Assembly (NCBI GenBank): GCA_947503555.1
Contig: CANNEE010000003.1
Span: 1 to 64,000, forward strand
Length of the DNA stretch: 64,000 nucleotides
Direction of reading: 5' to 3'
Origin: an uncultured Shewanella sp.
Lineage (GTDB): Bacteria; Pseudomonadota; Gammaproteobacteria; Enterobacterales; Shewanellaceae
Below the pieces are notes generated by a model that was not told where the DNA came from, searched no databases, and saw nothing but the letters and a program-made list of their open reading frames with translations. Positions 25,424 to 33,349 of this stretch are shown here, one piece after another (positions within the stretch are counted from its first letter, which is position 1; each line of letters begins with the position of its first letter). Both the position numbers and the translations under genes were made by a program.

Positions 25424-26536
25424 ATGATGACAGACGCTCTGTTTCAGCCTATTAAGCTTGGCCAGCTAACGCTCAATAATCGAATCGTTATGCCGCCTAT
25501 GACTCGCTCCCGCGCAAGTCAGCCGGGAGATATCGCTAATGACATGATGGCGACCTATTACGGCCAACGCGCCAGTGCTGGGTTAATCGTATCAGAAGGC
25601 ACCCAGATCTCGGCCATGGCAAAGGGATATGCATGGACACCTGGAATATATACCCCCGAGCAAATCAGTGGTTGGCATAAGGTGACACAAGCTGTCCATC
25701 AGCAAGGTGGTGCCATTTTCGCCCAGCTTTGGCACGTGGGACGTGTGACCCACCCTGATAATATTCAGGGCCAACAACCTATCTCTGCATCAGCGATTAA
25801 AGCTAAGGATGTCAAAGTCTTTGTGGACAATGGCAGTCAGGAACCTGGCTTTGTCGATGTGGTTGAGCCAAGGGCGATGAGTCATGATGATATTGAGCAA
25901 GTGATTGAAGAGTATTGTCAGGCTGCAAAGAATGCCGTAGAGGCGGGGTTTGATGGTATCGAGCTTCATGGCGCTAATGGATACCTAATCAACCAGTTTC
26001 TGGATTCAGGCTCGAACCTCAGACAGGATGAGTATGGTGGTAGTCTAGCTAATCGTTTGCGTTTTTTAGAACAAGTAGTCGCGGGTGTTGTTGATGCCAT
26101 AGGTGCCGAACGAGTCGGTGTACGTCTAGCGCCGCTGACCACTCTCAATGGCACTATCGATGCCAACCCATTAGAAACCTATACCGCAGCAGCAGCGCTA
26201 CTCGACACATATAAAGTGGCTTATATGCATATTGCCGAAGTGGATTGGGATGATGCGCCGCCTATGCCTTTGAGTTTCAAGCAGTCACTTCGTTCCGCCT
26301 ATAGTGGAGTGATCATTTATGCTGGTCGCTACGATAAAGCTAAAGCCGAGCAGGCTATCGAGTCCGGTGTGGCGGACATGATAGGTTTTGGCCGTGCATT
26401 TATAGCCAATCCAGATCTGCCAAAGCGTATGGAGCAGGATTACCCCTTAGCAAGCCATCAAGCAGAAACTCTGTTTGGTGGTGGCGAGCAAGGCCTGACT
26501 GATTACCCAAACTTTCAATCTCAAGGAGAGTCGTGA
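25424..26536 (+). CDS. OYE-family ene-reductase (NemA-like)
   Basis: A 370-residue Old Yellow Enzyme of normal length. It has MPPMTRSRAS with the flavin Thr, FAQLWHVGRVTH, ELHGANGYLINQFLDSGSN with the His/Asn pair and catalytic Tyr, and YAGRYDKAKAE. FMN-dependent and NAD(P)H-fed, it reduces activated alkenes, maleimides or nitro compounds. AGAGGA precedes the ATG. The stop codon overlaps the next OYE start by one base, so the two are translationally coupled. It is more alike to N-ethylmaleimide reductases than the other two copies here, with the FVDNGSQEPGFVDVVEPRAM segment. Confidence 0.93.
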   Translation: MMTDALFQPIKLGQLTLNNRIVMPPMTRSRASQPGDIANDMMATYYGQRASAGLIVSEGTQISAMAKGYAWTPGIYTPEQISGWHKVTQAVHQQGGAIFAQLWHVGRVTHPDNIQGQQPISASAIKAKDVKVFVDNGSQEPGFVDVVEPRAMSHDDIEQVIEEYCQAAKNAVEAGFDGIELHGANGYLINQFLDSGSNLRQDEYGGSLANRLRFLEQVVAGVVDAIGAERVGVRLAPLTTLNGTIDANPLETYTAAAALLDTYKVAYMHIAEVDWDDAPPMPLSFKQSLRSAYSGVIIYAGRYDKAKAEQAIESGVADMIGFGRAFIANPDLPKRMEQDYPLASHQAETLFGGGEQGLTDYPNFQSQGES

Positions 26537-27624
26537 TGTTTAGTCGATTTGAATCTAAGGGACTAGAGACGAAAAACCGTATTGTGATGGCGCCGATGAC
26601 GCGCTCGCGTACTTCTCAACCAGGTGATGCGCCTAATGCGCTGATGGCGACATATTATCAGCAAAGGGCGAGTGCAGGTTTAATTGTGACAGAAGGAACT
26701 CCGGTTTCTGATGTGGCTCGAGGTTACTCGATGACACCGGGGATCTATACTCCTGAACATATTCAAGGCTGGAAAGCTGTCACTCAGGCTATTCATAGTA
26801 AAGGTGGCAAAGTCTTTGTTCAGCTTTGGCATGTAGGACGGCGCAGTCATGAGAGTATTTCAGGTCATACTCCGTTAGCCCCTTCGGCAATCAAAGTGAA
26901 AGATCAAGTCTTTGGCCCATTAGCCGAGGGTGGCTATGGCATGATTGAGACACAAATGCCAAGGGCGATGACGCTAGCAGATATTGAGCAGACTAAAGCG
27001 GATTTCGTGCAGGCTGCCAAAAATGCGATAGAAGCAGGCTTTGATGGGGTGGAAGTTCATGGTGCCCATGGTTATCTATTTGATACTTTTATGCGCCTTG
27101 AGAGTAATCAACGCACTGATAGTTATGGTGGCTCAAAGGAGAATCGTGCCCGCTTTCTTATTGAGACGCTTGAGGCGATAAGCGATGAGATAGGCAGTGA
27201 TAAGGTTGCAGTGAGATTATCGCCCCATGTTATCGAAGGCTTTGCCGATGAAGACCCTGAAATCCTTGAGTTGACTTTGGAAGCGCTCGCCAAAATGGCT
27301 AAAATGGATCTGGCCTATGTGCACTTTTCTGAAAACATTTCTCGTTATCTTGCAGTGCCAGAAAGCTTTAGAAAAGCGGTTAGAGCTGTCTATTCGAATC
27401 CGATTATGGTGGCAGGCAAGTTAACTCATGATTCTGCTCAGGCATTATTGGATAAGGGCTATGCTGATTTTGTTGCCTTTGGTACCCCCTTTGTGACTAA
27501 CCCTGATTTAGTCGCTCGTATGCAGCAGGGTTGGCCTTTAGCTGAGTTTGATGCCGATGCTAGACTGAGTCTTTATGGTGGTAGTGAAAAGGGGTATACG
27601 GATTACCCCTGTTATCAGCCTTGA
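26536..27624 (+). CDS. OYE-family ene-reductase with HxxH site
   Basis: About 362 residues. The ATG at 26536 overlaps the preceding stop by one base (TGATG), with GGAGAG upstream. The OYE barrel is complete (MAPMTRSRTS, FVQLWHVGRRSH, FDGVEVHGAHGYLFDTFM, VAGKLTHDSAQ). The substrate-anion pair is His/His (HGAH) instead of His/Asn as in the other two copies, and the FMN-phosphate loop reads AGKLT rather than AGRYT. The HxxH form occurs in YqjM/XenA-type OYEs, so activity is likely but specificity should differ. Second gene of a two-OYE operon. Confidence 0.9.
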   Translation: MFSRFESKGLETKNRIVMAPMTRSRTSQPGDAPNALMATYYQQRASAGLIVTEGTPVSDVARGYSMTPGIYTPEHIQGWKAVTQAIHSKGGKVFVQLWHVGRRSHESISGHTPLAPSAIKVKDQVFGPLAEGGYGMIETQMPRAMTLADIEQTKADFVQAAKNAIEAGFDGVEVHGAHGYLFDTFMRLESNQRTDSYGGSKENRARFLIETLEAISDEIGSDKVAVRLSPHVIEGFADEDPEILELTLEALAKMAKMDLAYVHFSENISRYLAVPESFRKAVRAVYSNPIMVAGKLTHDSAQALLDKGYADFVAFGTPFVTNPDLVARMQQGWPLAEFDADARLSLYGGSEKGYTDYPCYQP

Positions 27625-27646
27625 TTTCCCTTTATTTTTAATGATC

Positions 27647-28579
27647 CTAAAGGGTTAATAACATGGGGATCTCGCAGTCATCATGGCCGGTTTCCCCAAG
27701 AGGTGCGTCGAGCTGCTTAAATCCAAGTGTTTCATAGAGCTTAAGTGCTTGAGTGAGCTCGGCCGTCGTCTCTAGATAGCAATGACTAAAGCCTTGGCTT
27801 TTGGCGAACTTGATGCAATCTAATGCCAAACGTTTACCTAGCCCTAGATCGCGAATGTTTGGCATAAAGTACATTTTTTGCAATTCCGCGACCTCTTCTT
27901 TGCCTTTAAGTGGTGCGATACCTGCGCCACCCACAACTTTTTGATCTTGTATTACTACCCAGTAGCATGACTTAGGGTGATTGTAGACTTCTGAGAGTTG
28001 ATCTAAGTCGGGATCGGCGACGCTATAACCTTTGTCTTCGGTTAGCCCAAACTCCTGAGAAACCTGACGTATGACATTGGCAATACCTGCATCATCATCG
28101 GCGAGCAGTGGACGTATACTTATTGCCTGTTGTGCTTTGGCTTTATCGATTGCTCGGTTATAAAGTGAGAGAGATGTTTCTATTTGGGCTATTTCATCGG
28201 TCGATAATTGCGCAAGAATTTCAGAGAAATAACCATTTTGTTGGTTTTCTAGCTTAGTTAAGGTTTTACGGCCCTGTGGAGTCAGCTTAGCCACTAGGCT
28301 ACGGTGGTCTCTTGGATTAACTTGGGTTTGTGCTAAGTTCTTATTCACAAGGTGGCTGATCGCACGGCTGGCATTAGATTTATCCACGTTGAGTTTGGAA
28401 GCGAGCAGCTTAACCGATAATGGCTGTTGGCCTAGCTCACTGAGTGAGTGGGCTTGTACAGGGGAAAGTGGAATGACGCCACTTGAGTTGCTAAGCATGC
28501 CCAACTGTCTCACCATATAGCGTGATAATTGGCGAACTTTGGAAATGCCACTAATCGATTTCTTATTTACGTCTTCCAT
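27647..28579 (-). CDS. MarR regulator fused to GNAT acetyltransferase
   Basis: A 310-residue fusion. The N-terminal ~150 residues are a MarR winged helix (LSVKLLASKLNVDKSNASRAISHLVNKNL and DHRSLVAKLTPQGRKTL wing). The C-terminal ~155 residues are a GNAT domain (YWVVIQDQKVVGGAGIAPLKG, acetyl-CoA loop RDLGLGKRLALDC, LETTAELTQALKLYETLGF). This architecture is widespread in bacteria. A palindrome GTTGC-N5-GCAAC sits at 28599-28613, 20-34 bp before the start, as expected for autorepression. It is convergent with the OYE operon. Targets of either domain are unknown. Confidence 0.9.
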   Translation of the reverse strand: MEDVNKKSISGISKVRQLSRYMVRQLGMLSNSSGVIPLSPVQAHSLSELGQQPLSVKLLASKLNVDKSNASRAISHLVNKNLAQTQVNPRDHRSLVAKLTPQGRKTLTKLENQQNGYFSEILAQLSTDEIAQIETSLSLYNRAIDKAKAQQAISIRPLLADDDAGIANVIRQVSQEFGLTEDKGYSVADPDLDQLSEVYNHPKSCYWVVIQDQKVVGGAGIAPLKGKEEVAELQKMYFMPNIRDLGLGKRLALDCIKFAKSQGFSHCYLETTAELTQALKLYETLGFKQLDAPLGETGHDDCEIPMLLTL

Positions 28580-28936
28580 GGTGAGTTAAACTAAATTGGT
28601 TGCGATGTGCAACAACTTAGTGTTTGTGCTATGAAAAAGCAAGATAAATAATCATTTGAGCTGAATATTACATCTGTAGTAAGCGTGAGCCTTCAAGGCA
28701 GTTTACTGCCCTTTTTTGAGAACCTAGATAACACTTAGCCAGTGCCTTGTAATGATTCTGCATAAATAGCGATGATCCAATAGAAGTGTGCTGTACATAT
28801 TGCCCCTTGGGTATAGTTTAAGGGGATTTTCGCATTGTGGAGCGAGCATTGGCTTAGATAGCTAAGTTACAACTCGCTCGCGGCAATAACATCTTATCGA
28901 CTTAGTACAAAGCTAATCTACAAAGAACAACACACC
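28580..28936. other. Intergenic with MarR site and large hairpin
   Basis: This 357-bp gap has no gene that I can see. It contains the MarR-type palindrome GTTGC-N5-GCAAC (28599-28613); a small hairpin AAGGCAG-TTTA-CTGCCCTT followed by Ts at 28695-28717 that does not end any visible plus-strand gene; and a long imperfect stem with outer arms GAGCGAG/CTCGCTC (28840-28846, 28873-28879) and inner arms CTTAG/CTAAG. The last lies 3' of yjjX. An unannotated small RNA is possible. Confidence 0.45.
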
Positions 28937-29494
28937 CTAATAAACTTCCGGGTTTAAAATTGGTGCCATCGCTAAAGTCAGTGCCTGAGTATAGCTGGAC
29001 TCCCTCGTCGCTCTGTTTTGAGTCAGTAAGCCTATAGCGCCACCTCGTTGCTTAATATTTGTGGTATTAAACAATTTATCCATGACATGTCCTAGCTCTT
29101 CCCCCTCTTCTAACGCTTGGTAGACAGCCATAGGCAATGGAAGCATAGCACTTTTGCCTATACTCATTTGCTCACCAAAACCTATGGCGACATAGGCAAA
29201 GGTTGCCGGACCTGTGGCAAAGCGATCGACACCGCCTTCCATAGTGACATAAAAATCAGCTTCACCATTGGCTTGGCACCATTTAAGTCGGTTTTCAGCT
29301 CCCAGCCGAGTCTCTGCTTCTGTCATCGGCTGATCTCTGACACCTGATGGGCTATCAAGTCCTTCGCACTGAACATCAGCCTTGGGGAAGAACTGACCTA
29401 TAGCGGCTTTTGCCGCAGCGATTTTGACTGGATTACGAGAACCCACCAAAATTTTCAGATGAGTCGTTTCTTGGTTGATTTGTGAGCCTGTCAT
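28937..29494 (-). CDS. yjjX: Inosine/xanthosine triphosphatase YjjX
   Basis: About 185 residues. The ATG at 29494 is chosen because AAGAGAAG lies just upstream and it avoids overlap with the previous gene; an in-frame ATG at 29509 would overlap it by 14 bases. The core begins LKILVGSRNPVKIAAAKAAI and contains EGLDSPSGVRDQPMTEAETRLGAENR and YVTMEGGVDR, the signature of the YjjX family that hydrolyses non-canonical ITP/XTP to protect nucleic acids. The C-terminus (FNTTNIKQRGGAIGLLTQ) is also typical. Co-directional with the GNAT gene before it, probably one transcript. Confidence 0.92.
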   Translation of the reverse strand: MTGSQINQETTHLKILVGSRNPVKIAAAKAAIGQFFPKADVQCEGLDSPSGVRDQPMTEAETRLGAENRLKWCQANGEADFYVTMEGGVDRFATGPATFAYVAIGFGEQMSIGKSAMLPLPMAVYQALEEGEELGHVMDKLFNTTNIKQRGGAIGLLTQNRATRESSYTQALTLAMAPILNPEVY

Positions 29495-29495
29495 A

Positions 29496-29939
29496 TTACT
29501 TCTCTTCAAACATCAGGTAGTAACTTTGCTCCATGCCTAGGGCTTGGTAAGTGCTTTGAGCTTTAGTGTTGTCTTGTTCAACATAGAGCCTGAAACTGGC
29601 TGCGCCGCCATCTTGCTCCGCAATATCTTTGACCGCTTGATATAGCTTGCTATAGATACCTTGACGGCGATTTTCAGGTCGAATGTAGACACTTTGGATC
29701 CAGTAGTAGTTACTTGCGCGCCAATCGCTCCATTCAAATGTCACCATCAAAGAGCCAAGTATTTCATCATCTTGTTCGGCGACCAGATAAAAACCTTTCT
29801 CTGGTCCCGCTAGCATAGCGCTTACGCCCTTGGTGAGCAGCGCTTCATTAAGGGTAAGGTTTTCTGTCTCAAGTGCCATGGCTTGGTTAAATTGCACCAG
29901 AGCCTGAAGATCATTACTTGTTGCCTTGCGTATTTTCAT
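29496..29939 (-). CDS. GNAT-family N-acetyltransferase
   Basis: A 147-residue single GNAT domain: MKIRKATSNDLQALVQFNQ, LVAEQDDEILGSLMVTFEWSDWR, the acetyl-CoA loop YIRPENRRQGIYSKLY, and ASFRLYVEQDNTKAQSTYQALGM. The acceptor (small molecule or protein) is unknown. It directly precedes yjjX on the same strand, with one intervening base to the chosen yjjX start. Divergent from the small membrane-protein gene at 30095, with a striking inverted repeat between them. Confidence 0.88.
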   Translation of the reverse strand: MKIRKATSNDLQALVQFNQAMALETENLTLNEALLTKGVSAMLAGPEKGFYLVAEQDDEILGSLMVTFEWSDWRASNYYWIQSVYIRPENRRQGIYSKLYQAVKDIAEQDGGAASFRLYVEQDNTKAQSTYQALGMEQSYYLMFEEK

Positions 29940-30035
29940 TGTTATTCAGCCTTTTCGAATGGACTAATTTACTGTGACTCAAGTTGTATGCTGGCTTTCT
30001 ATGTTACCTCTGTAGAAAAAAACAGCATTTTTACA

Positions 30036-30072
30036 TTAGACTAAAGTCTAAATTTGCTAGACTTTAGTCTAA
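30036..30072. promoter_or_regulatory. Perfect 15-bp inverted repeat
   Basis: TTAGACTAAAGTCTA (30036-30050) and TAGACTTTAGTCTAA (30058-30072) are exact reverse complements with a 7-base spacer. Each arm is itself near-palindromic (TTAGACT-AA-AGTCTAA), so the site is two nested dyads, as in cooperative two-dimer operators. It ends 22 bp before the ATG of a small membrane protein and lies about 97 bp upstream of the divergent GNAT gene. The binding protein is not evident. Confidence 0.65.
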
Positions 30073-30094
30073 TAGGTTTTATTAGGAGTTATCT

Positions 30095-30391
30095 ATGCCT
30101 TCTGACGCCCGTGAGAGTCAAACCTGTGAGCCACAGGTTGAGCAAAACTTATCCCATGGAAGTGATTGTATTATTAGGCACGGATTGCATTTCATACTAA
30201 CCCTAGCTACTTTCGGATTGTGGGGGGTAGTATGGTGGTGGCTTATTCTCAAGTATCAAGGTAAGAAAAATCAATGGCTCAGTGGTTTTGATGATGATTA
30301 CTGGAGCTATTTGATGGAGCGAGAACAACCTCCTGCGGCCCTATATCCATTAAAATTTGATGCTAAGCATAAGGGCCAGTTTGACGCTTAG
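30095..30391 (+). CDS. Small one-helix membrane protein
   Basis: A 98-residue protein with a hydrophilic N-terminus (about 1-28), a hydrophobic segment at about 30-55 rich in Trp (LATFGLWGVVWWWLILKY), and a polar acidic C-terminus with aromatic residues. TAGGAG precedes the ATG. I do not recognise a named family, although short Trp-rich membrane proteins of this look are common in Shewanella and Vibrio. The operator-like inverted repeat immediately upstream suggests tight control. A weak hairpin TGAGCGG/CCGCTCA lies downstream at 30429-30461. Confidence 0.65.
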   Translation: MPSDARESQTCEPQVEQNLSHGSDCIIRHGLHFILTLATFGLWGVVWWWLILKYQGKKNQWLSGFDDDYWSYLMEREQPPAALYPLKFDAKHKGQFDA

Positions 30392-30482
30392 TTAATACTA
30401 ACTTATTGCTAAAGCATGATGTATTCAATGAGCGGGTTCACTGTTTCAGTGTATCCGCTCAATGTATTGGTGACCCTTGTAT

Positions 30483-30905
30483 TTAGTCTTTAGGCTCAAA
30501 TCGACTGAGAAGCAGTTGTACTGTTCCTTCATCGTCGGTAAGGCGTAATTTTCCTCTTTTAAATTCACCTTCACTGATGTGTTGAATCGCCAATATAAAG
30601 TGGGCTTCTTGGTTTCTTAGGGCATCGATACAGGCCCTTTCAGTATATTGTTTAGGACTGATTTCTAGCTGTGCATTGTTTATTTGGTATAGGCCTTCGA
30701 AACTATTACAGCTATTATTACCGCTTAAGGTGCCATCATGGTGAAAGGTTAACTGGGCTGGAGAATAATCGATAACAGGTCGACCTTGGATCTCTTCTAC
30801 ATGCCAAGCTCCTGTGATATCTGTATCTAGCGTGCTAGGTTTAAGGCTTGATTGACATGCGGTTAAAGAAAGAAGAAGTGCGGTGAACATGAATTTTGAT
30901 GTCAT
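30483..30905 (-). CDS. META-domain (HslJ-like) lipoprotein
   Basis: A 140-residue lipoprotein. Signal peptide MTSKFMFTALLLSLTAC with lipobox LTAC puts the lipidated cysteine at C17. The rest is one META/HslJ domain: GAWHVEEIQGRPVI, LTFHHDGTLSGNNSCNSFEGLY and a strand-rich tail, with ERAC as in relatives (TERACIDALRNQEAHFI). HslJ proteins are associated with heat and novobiocin resistance, but the biochemical role is unknown. Monocistronic, divergent from the small membrane protein at 31020. Confidence 0.85.
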   Translation of the reverse strand: MTSKFMFTALLLSLTACQSSLKPSTLDTDITGAWHVEEIQGRPVIDYSPAQLTFHHDGTLSGNNSCNSFEGLYQINNAQLEISPKQYTERACIDALRNQEAHFILAIQHISEGEFKRGKLRLTDDEGTVQLLLSRFEPKD

Positions 30906-31019
30906 TACTAAATATCCAAACTACTGATGCACGTCCGTTGGAAAGTAGAGAAAGTAAATGAGAGACGGACGGCCATATAGGGTATCTCATCTGTATCGAA
31001 ATATCAGGATTATTAACTT

Positions 31020-31256
31020 GTGAAAGTCAAAAAAAATGTAATTAGTTATTTGAAGTTAGCCCACTGGCTTGGGCTTGGCTTAGTTTTGGTTGGCACTGGT
31101 CTTCATTATTTTACTCTCTTGGGAGATAAAATTATGGGAATGACATTGATAGCCTCATTGATAGGAATCGGGTTAGTGATGATGTCACCTTTCCCGATCG
31201 CTTTGTTTATTCAATGGGCGCAAAAACAAGACACCAAAGCTAATTCGGCTGAGTAG
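31020..31256 (+). CDS. Small two-helix membrane protein
   Basis: A 78-residue protein starting at GTG 31020, with an AGGA ten bases upstream. Two hydrophobic segments (LGLGLVLVGTGLHYFTLLG and MTLIASLIGIGLVMMSPFPIALFI) separated by a short loop, with a polar tail (QWAQKQDTKANSAE). No named family recognised. Its 3' end overlaps the convergent GGDEF-like gene by 17 bases. Confidence 0.6.
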   Translation: MKVKKNVISYLKLAHWLGLGLVLVGTGLHYFTLLGDKIMGMTLIASLIGIGLVMMSPFPIALFIQWAQKQDTKANSAE

Positions 31257-32139
31257 TTATTTTATCCTCTTTGTTCCCAATTAAGTCTGCTTCAGCAACT
31301 TTAAGCATAGGCTCTAGCTCAAAATGAGAGTCGGGGGTGAAAAAGCTTTTACCCATCTCGACTTTGAGCTGTTTTCCCACTCTATCAATCTGTTTATAGA
31401 GTCTTGCGACTAAACTGGCTAAGTTAGACTCATGATCAAGAAATGCTAGGATGATAAATCGGTTGTCATCAAGTCTTGCTGCAACATCGGCTGCCCTAAT
31501 AGTGTCGGTAATAATCCGAGCAAGTTGCCTAATTTGATTATCTTTCTCTATTAGATTGATATCTTTACTTGAATTAAGTTCGACTACAACTAAGCCCGCA
31601 TGGGAACCAAAGCGTCGACTCAAGCTTAGTTGTCTCGGCGCCATCATACTAAAGCCATAGGGATTGAGCATGCAGGTTTGGCTATCTTGCATGGATAATG
31701 CTTCAACTTGCTTGGCTAAGATAAGATTTTTTAATTCGGCTTGGTATAGATTAACGATAGAGTGGCAGACTCGCGCATTCGCCTCATTATTATGTAATGG
31801 GTGACACAGAATTAAGTAGCCAAATAAATTGCCATCGGGCCAATAGATGCTGTGACTGATTACTGCTTGGCTGTTTTCATCGTGATTAGGGAAGTCATGA
31901 TCAAGTTGTTGCAGAAACTGTGAATAGCTGATGGTGCTAGAGTGATGGTGGTTACATTGTGTTGTTTCACGTTCACACACTATTTGGCAGTCGGTATCTT
32001 GAACCTGGATTACAAATACGGCTTGAGCTTCAAACAGAGAGTGAAGCAGGTTAGTCTGTTGTTGCCACCTTGTCAGGTTGAATATTGATGAGTCTTCTTC
32101 CTTTAACCAAGAGTATTGATTAAAAATGTGAGCCAGCAT
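31240..32139 (-). CDS. GAF plus degenerate GGDEF protein (paralogue A)
   Basis: A 299-residue cytosolic protein. The N-terminal ~140 residues look like a GAF sensor (FVIQVQDTDCQIVC, YWPDGNLFGYLILCHP). Residues ~150-285 align with diguanylate cyclase domains: SMQDSQTCMLNPYGF in place of the D-LTGL-NRR motif, then ADVAARLDDNRFIILAF where RYGGDEF should be. The catalytic GGDEF is thus DDNRF (224-228), so c-di-GMP synthesis is not expected. It may bind nucleotide, c-di-GMP or a partner. A paralogue follows at 32302 in the same orientation, 163 bp apart, a tandem duplication. Confidence 0.78.
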   Translation of the reverse strand: MLAHIFNQYSWLKEEDSSIFNLTRWQQQTNLLHSLFEAQAVFVIQVQDTDCQIVCERETTQCNHHHSSTISYSQFLQQLDHDFPNHDENSQAVISHSIYWPDGNLFGYLILCHPLHNNEANARVCHSIVNLYQAELKNLILAKQVEALSMQDSQTCMLNPYGFSMMAPRQLSLSRRFGSHAGLVVVELNSSKDINLIEKDNQIRQLARIITDTIRAADVAARLDDNRFIILAFLDHESNLASLVARLYKQIDRVGKQLKVEMGKSFFTPDSHFELEPMLKVAEADLIGNKEDKITTQPN

Positions 32140-32301
32140 GTTTATGTCACTTTAGTTTGTGTGAACTTGAGCGTAAATCATACTGAAGTTTTTGATTGAA
32201 ACAAAATAGTTAGTTTGTTTTATATTTGTAAATGCAAAGTAGATCTTTTATTTATGCGATTGTTTATCACTGAAAGTGAACTGCGTTAGCCAATTTCAAT
32301 G

Positions 32302-33231
32302 TCATTGTTCCTGTGAAGATGCCAACTGACTCCTTGCTTGTTCCAACATAGGGGCTAACTTCGCACTTGAGTCTGGGCTAAAGAAACTATAGCTGGCATC
32401 TAATTTAAGTTGATCATTTTGCTTATCTAGCTGTTTTTCCACTCGCTTGAGTATATGTTTCAAATCATTTTCTGAGTCGAGGAAGACTAAAACCACAAAT
32501 TGAGTTTCATCGTAGCGTGCCGCAATATCGGCGGTACGTATTGTGTCTTGCACTATAGTGCCAAGCAGCTTGTGATGTTTCTCTTCAAGTTGTTGGGTTG
32601 GCTTAGGGGTTAATTCAAAAAATAAAATGCCAGCATGGGCTCCAAAGCGTCGTCCTAAATTTAGCTGCCTAGGGGCCATCATGATAAAGCCATATCGATT
32701 GAGCATCCCTGTGGTTCTTTCACGCATGGAAAGCGATTCTATACGGTGGCTTTGGCAAAGTAGGGTTAAATCTTGTTGCAGTAGAATCTGAAAAGGTTCC
32801 AACATAAATGGAGTAATTTGTTGGTTATCCTCATTTTGTGCGTTGATGACACATAAGCAACCAAAAGGAGTGCCATCGGGCCAAAGAACAGGGCGCGATA
32901 ATAAGTTTGCGATGCCGTGAAAATCTTGAGGTAAGGGGTTATTGCCACCTGAGCTTAAATTAATGCTTAAACCTTCTGGTGGTGAGGCAAGTAAACGGCT
33001 GAAAAGTAATATATCTTTAGAAAAGCTAACGCCGGCTGAGAATTTAGAGCCATTATTAATTGAACTGACAATGATTTCATAACCCGATTCAGTATGCTGA
33101 ATAACAAAGACAATTTCGGCTTTGTAATAGCGCTTCATTAACTCACATTGATGCATCCAGCGAACTAAATTTATCTGAGGATGTTCGTTCTCCAGTAAGC
33201 TCGCCCTAGGATCAACCGTGTCGGGTAACAT
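32302..33231 (-). CDS. GAF plus degenerate GGDEF protein (paralogue B)
   Basis: A 309-residue paralogue of the gene at 31240 with the same layout: a GAF-like sensor up to ~150 (FVIQHTESGYEIIV, LWPDGTPFGCLCVINAQ) and a GGDEF-like domain after ~165 (SMRERTTGMLNRYGFIMM, then TADIAARYDETQFVVLVF). The signature GGDEF reads DETQF (241-245). Arg-Tyr before it and the MLNRYGF motif are closer to active cyclases than in paralogue A, so this may be the less diverged copy. Both share MMAPRQLxLxRRFGxHAG. Likely a non-catalytic signalling or scaffold protein. Confidence 0.78.
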   Translation of the reverse strand: MLPDTVDPRASLLENEHPQINLVRWMHQCELMKRYYKAEIVFVIQHTESGYEIIVSSINNGSKFSAGVSFSKDILLFSRLLASPPEGLSINLSSGGNNPLPQDFHGIANLLSRPVLWPDGTPFGCLCVINAQNEDNQQITPFMLEPFQILLQQDLTLLCQSHRIESLSMRERTTGMLNRYGFIMMAPRQLNLGRRFGAHAGILFFELTPKPTQQLEEKHHKLLGTIVQDTIRTADIAARYDETQFVVLVFLDSENDLKHILKRVEKQLDKQNDQLKLDASYSFFSPDSSAKLAPMLEQARSQLASSQEQ

Positions 33232-33349
33232 AGTCTAGTTCTTATGTTTGTTAAAAATTAGTCAAATTGTGGTGTTAAATTGTGCATTTTGCAACTTTTT
33301 AACGAAATATTCAGCAAGTTATACTTTAGTGGCTTGGGGTTCACGTACA

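Noticed and set aside
13153-28579. A mobile island
   Set aside because: Many regulators and redox genes suggest accessory DNA, but no integrase, transposase, tRNA or flanking repeat was seen.
28695-28717. Hairpin with T run as a terminator
   Set aside because: It points rightward, but no plus-strand gene precedes it; kept only as part of the intergenic description.
30054-30082. TTGCTA ... TTTTAT as sigma-70 promoter for the small membrane protein
   Set aside because: Spacing is 17, but transcription would start about six bases before the ATG and cut off the ribosome site.
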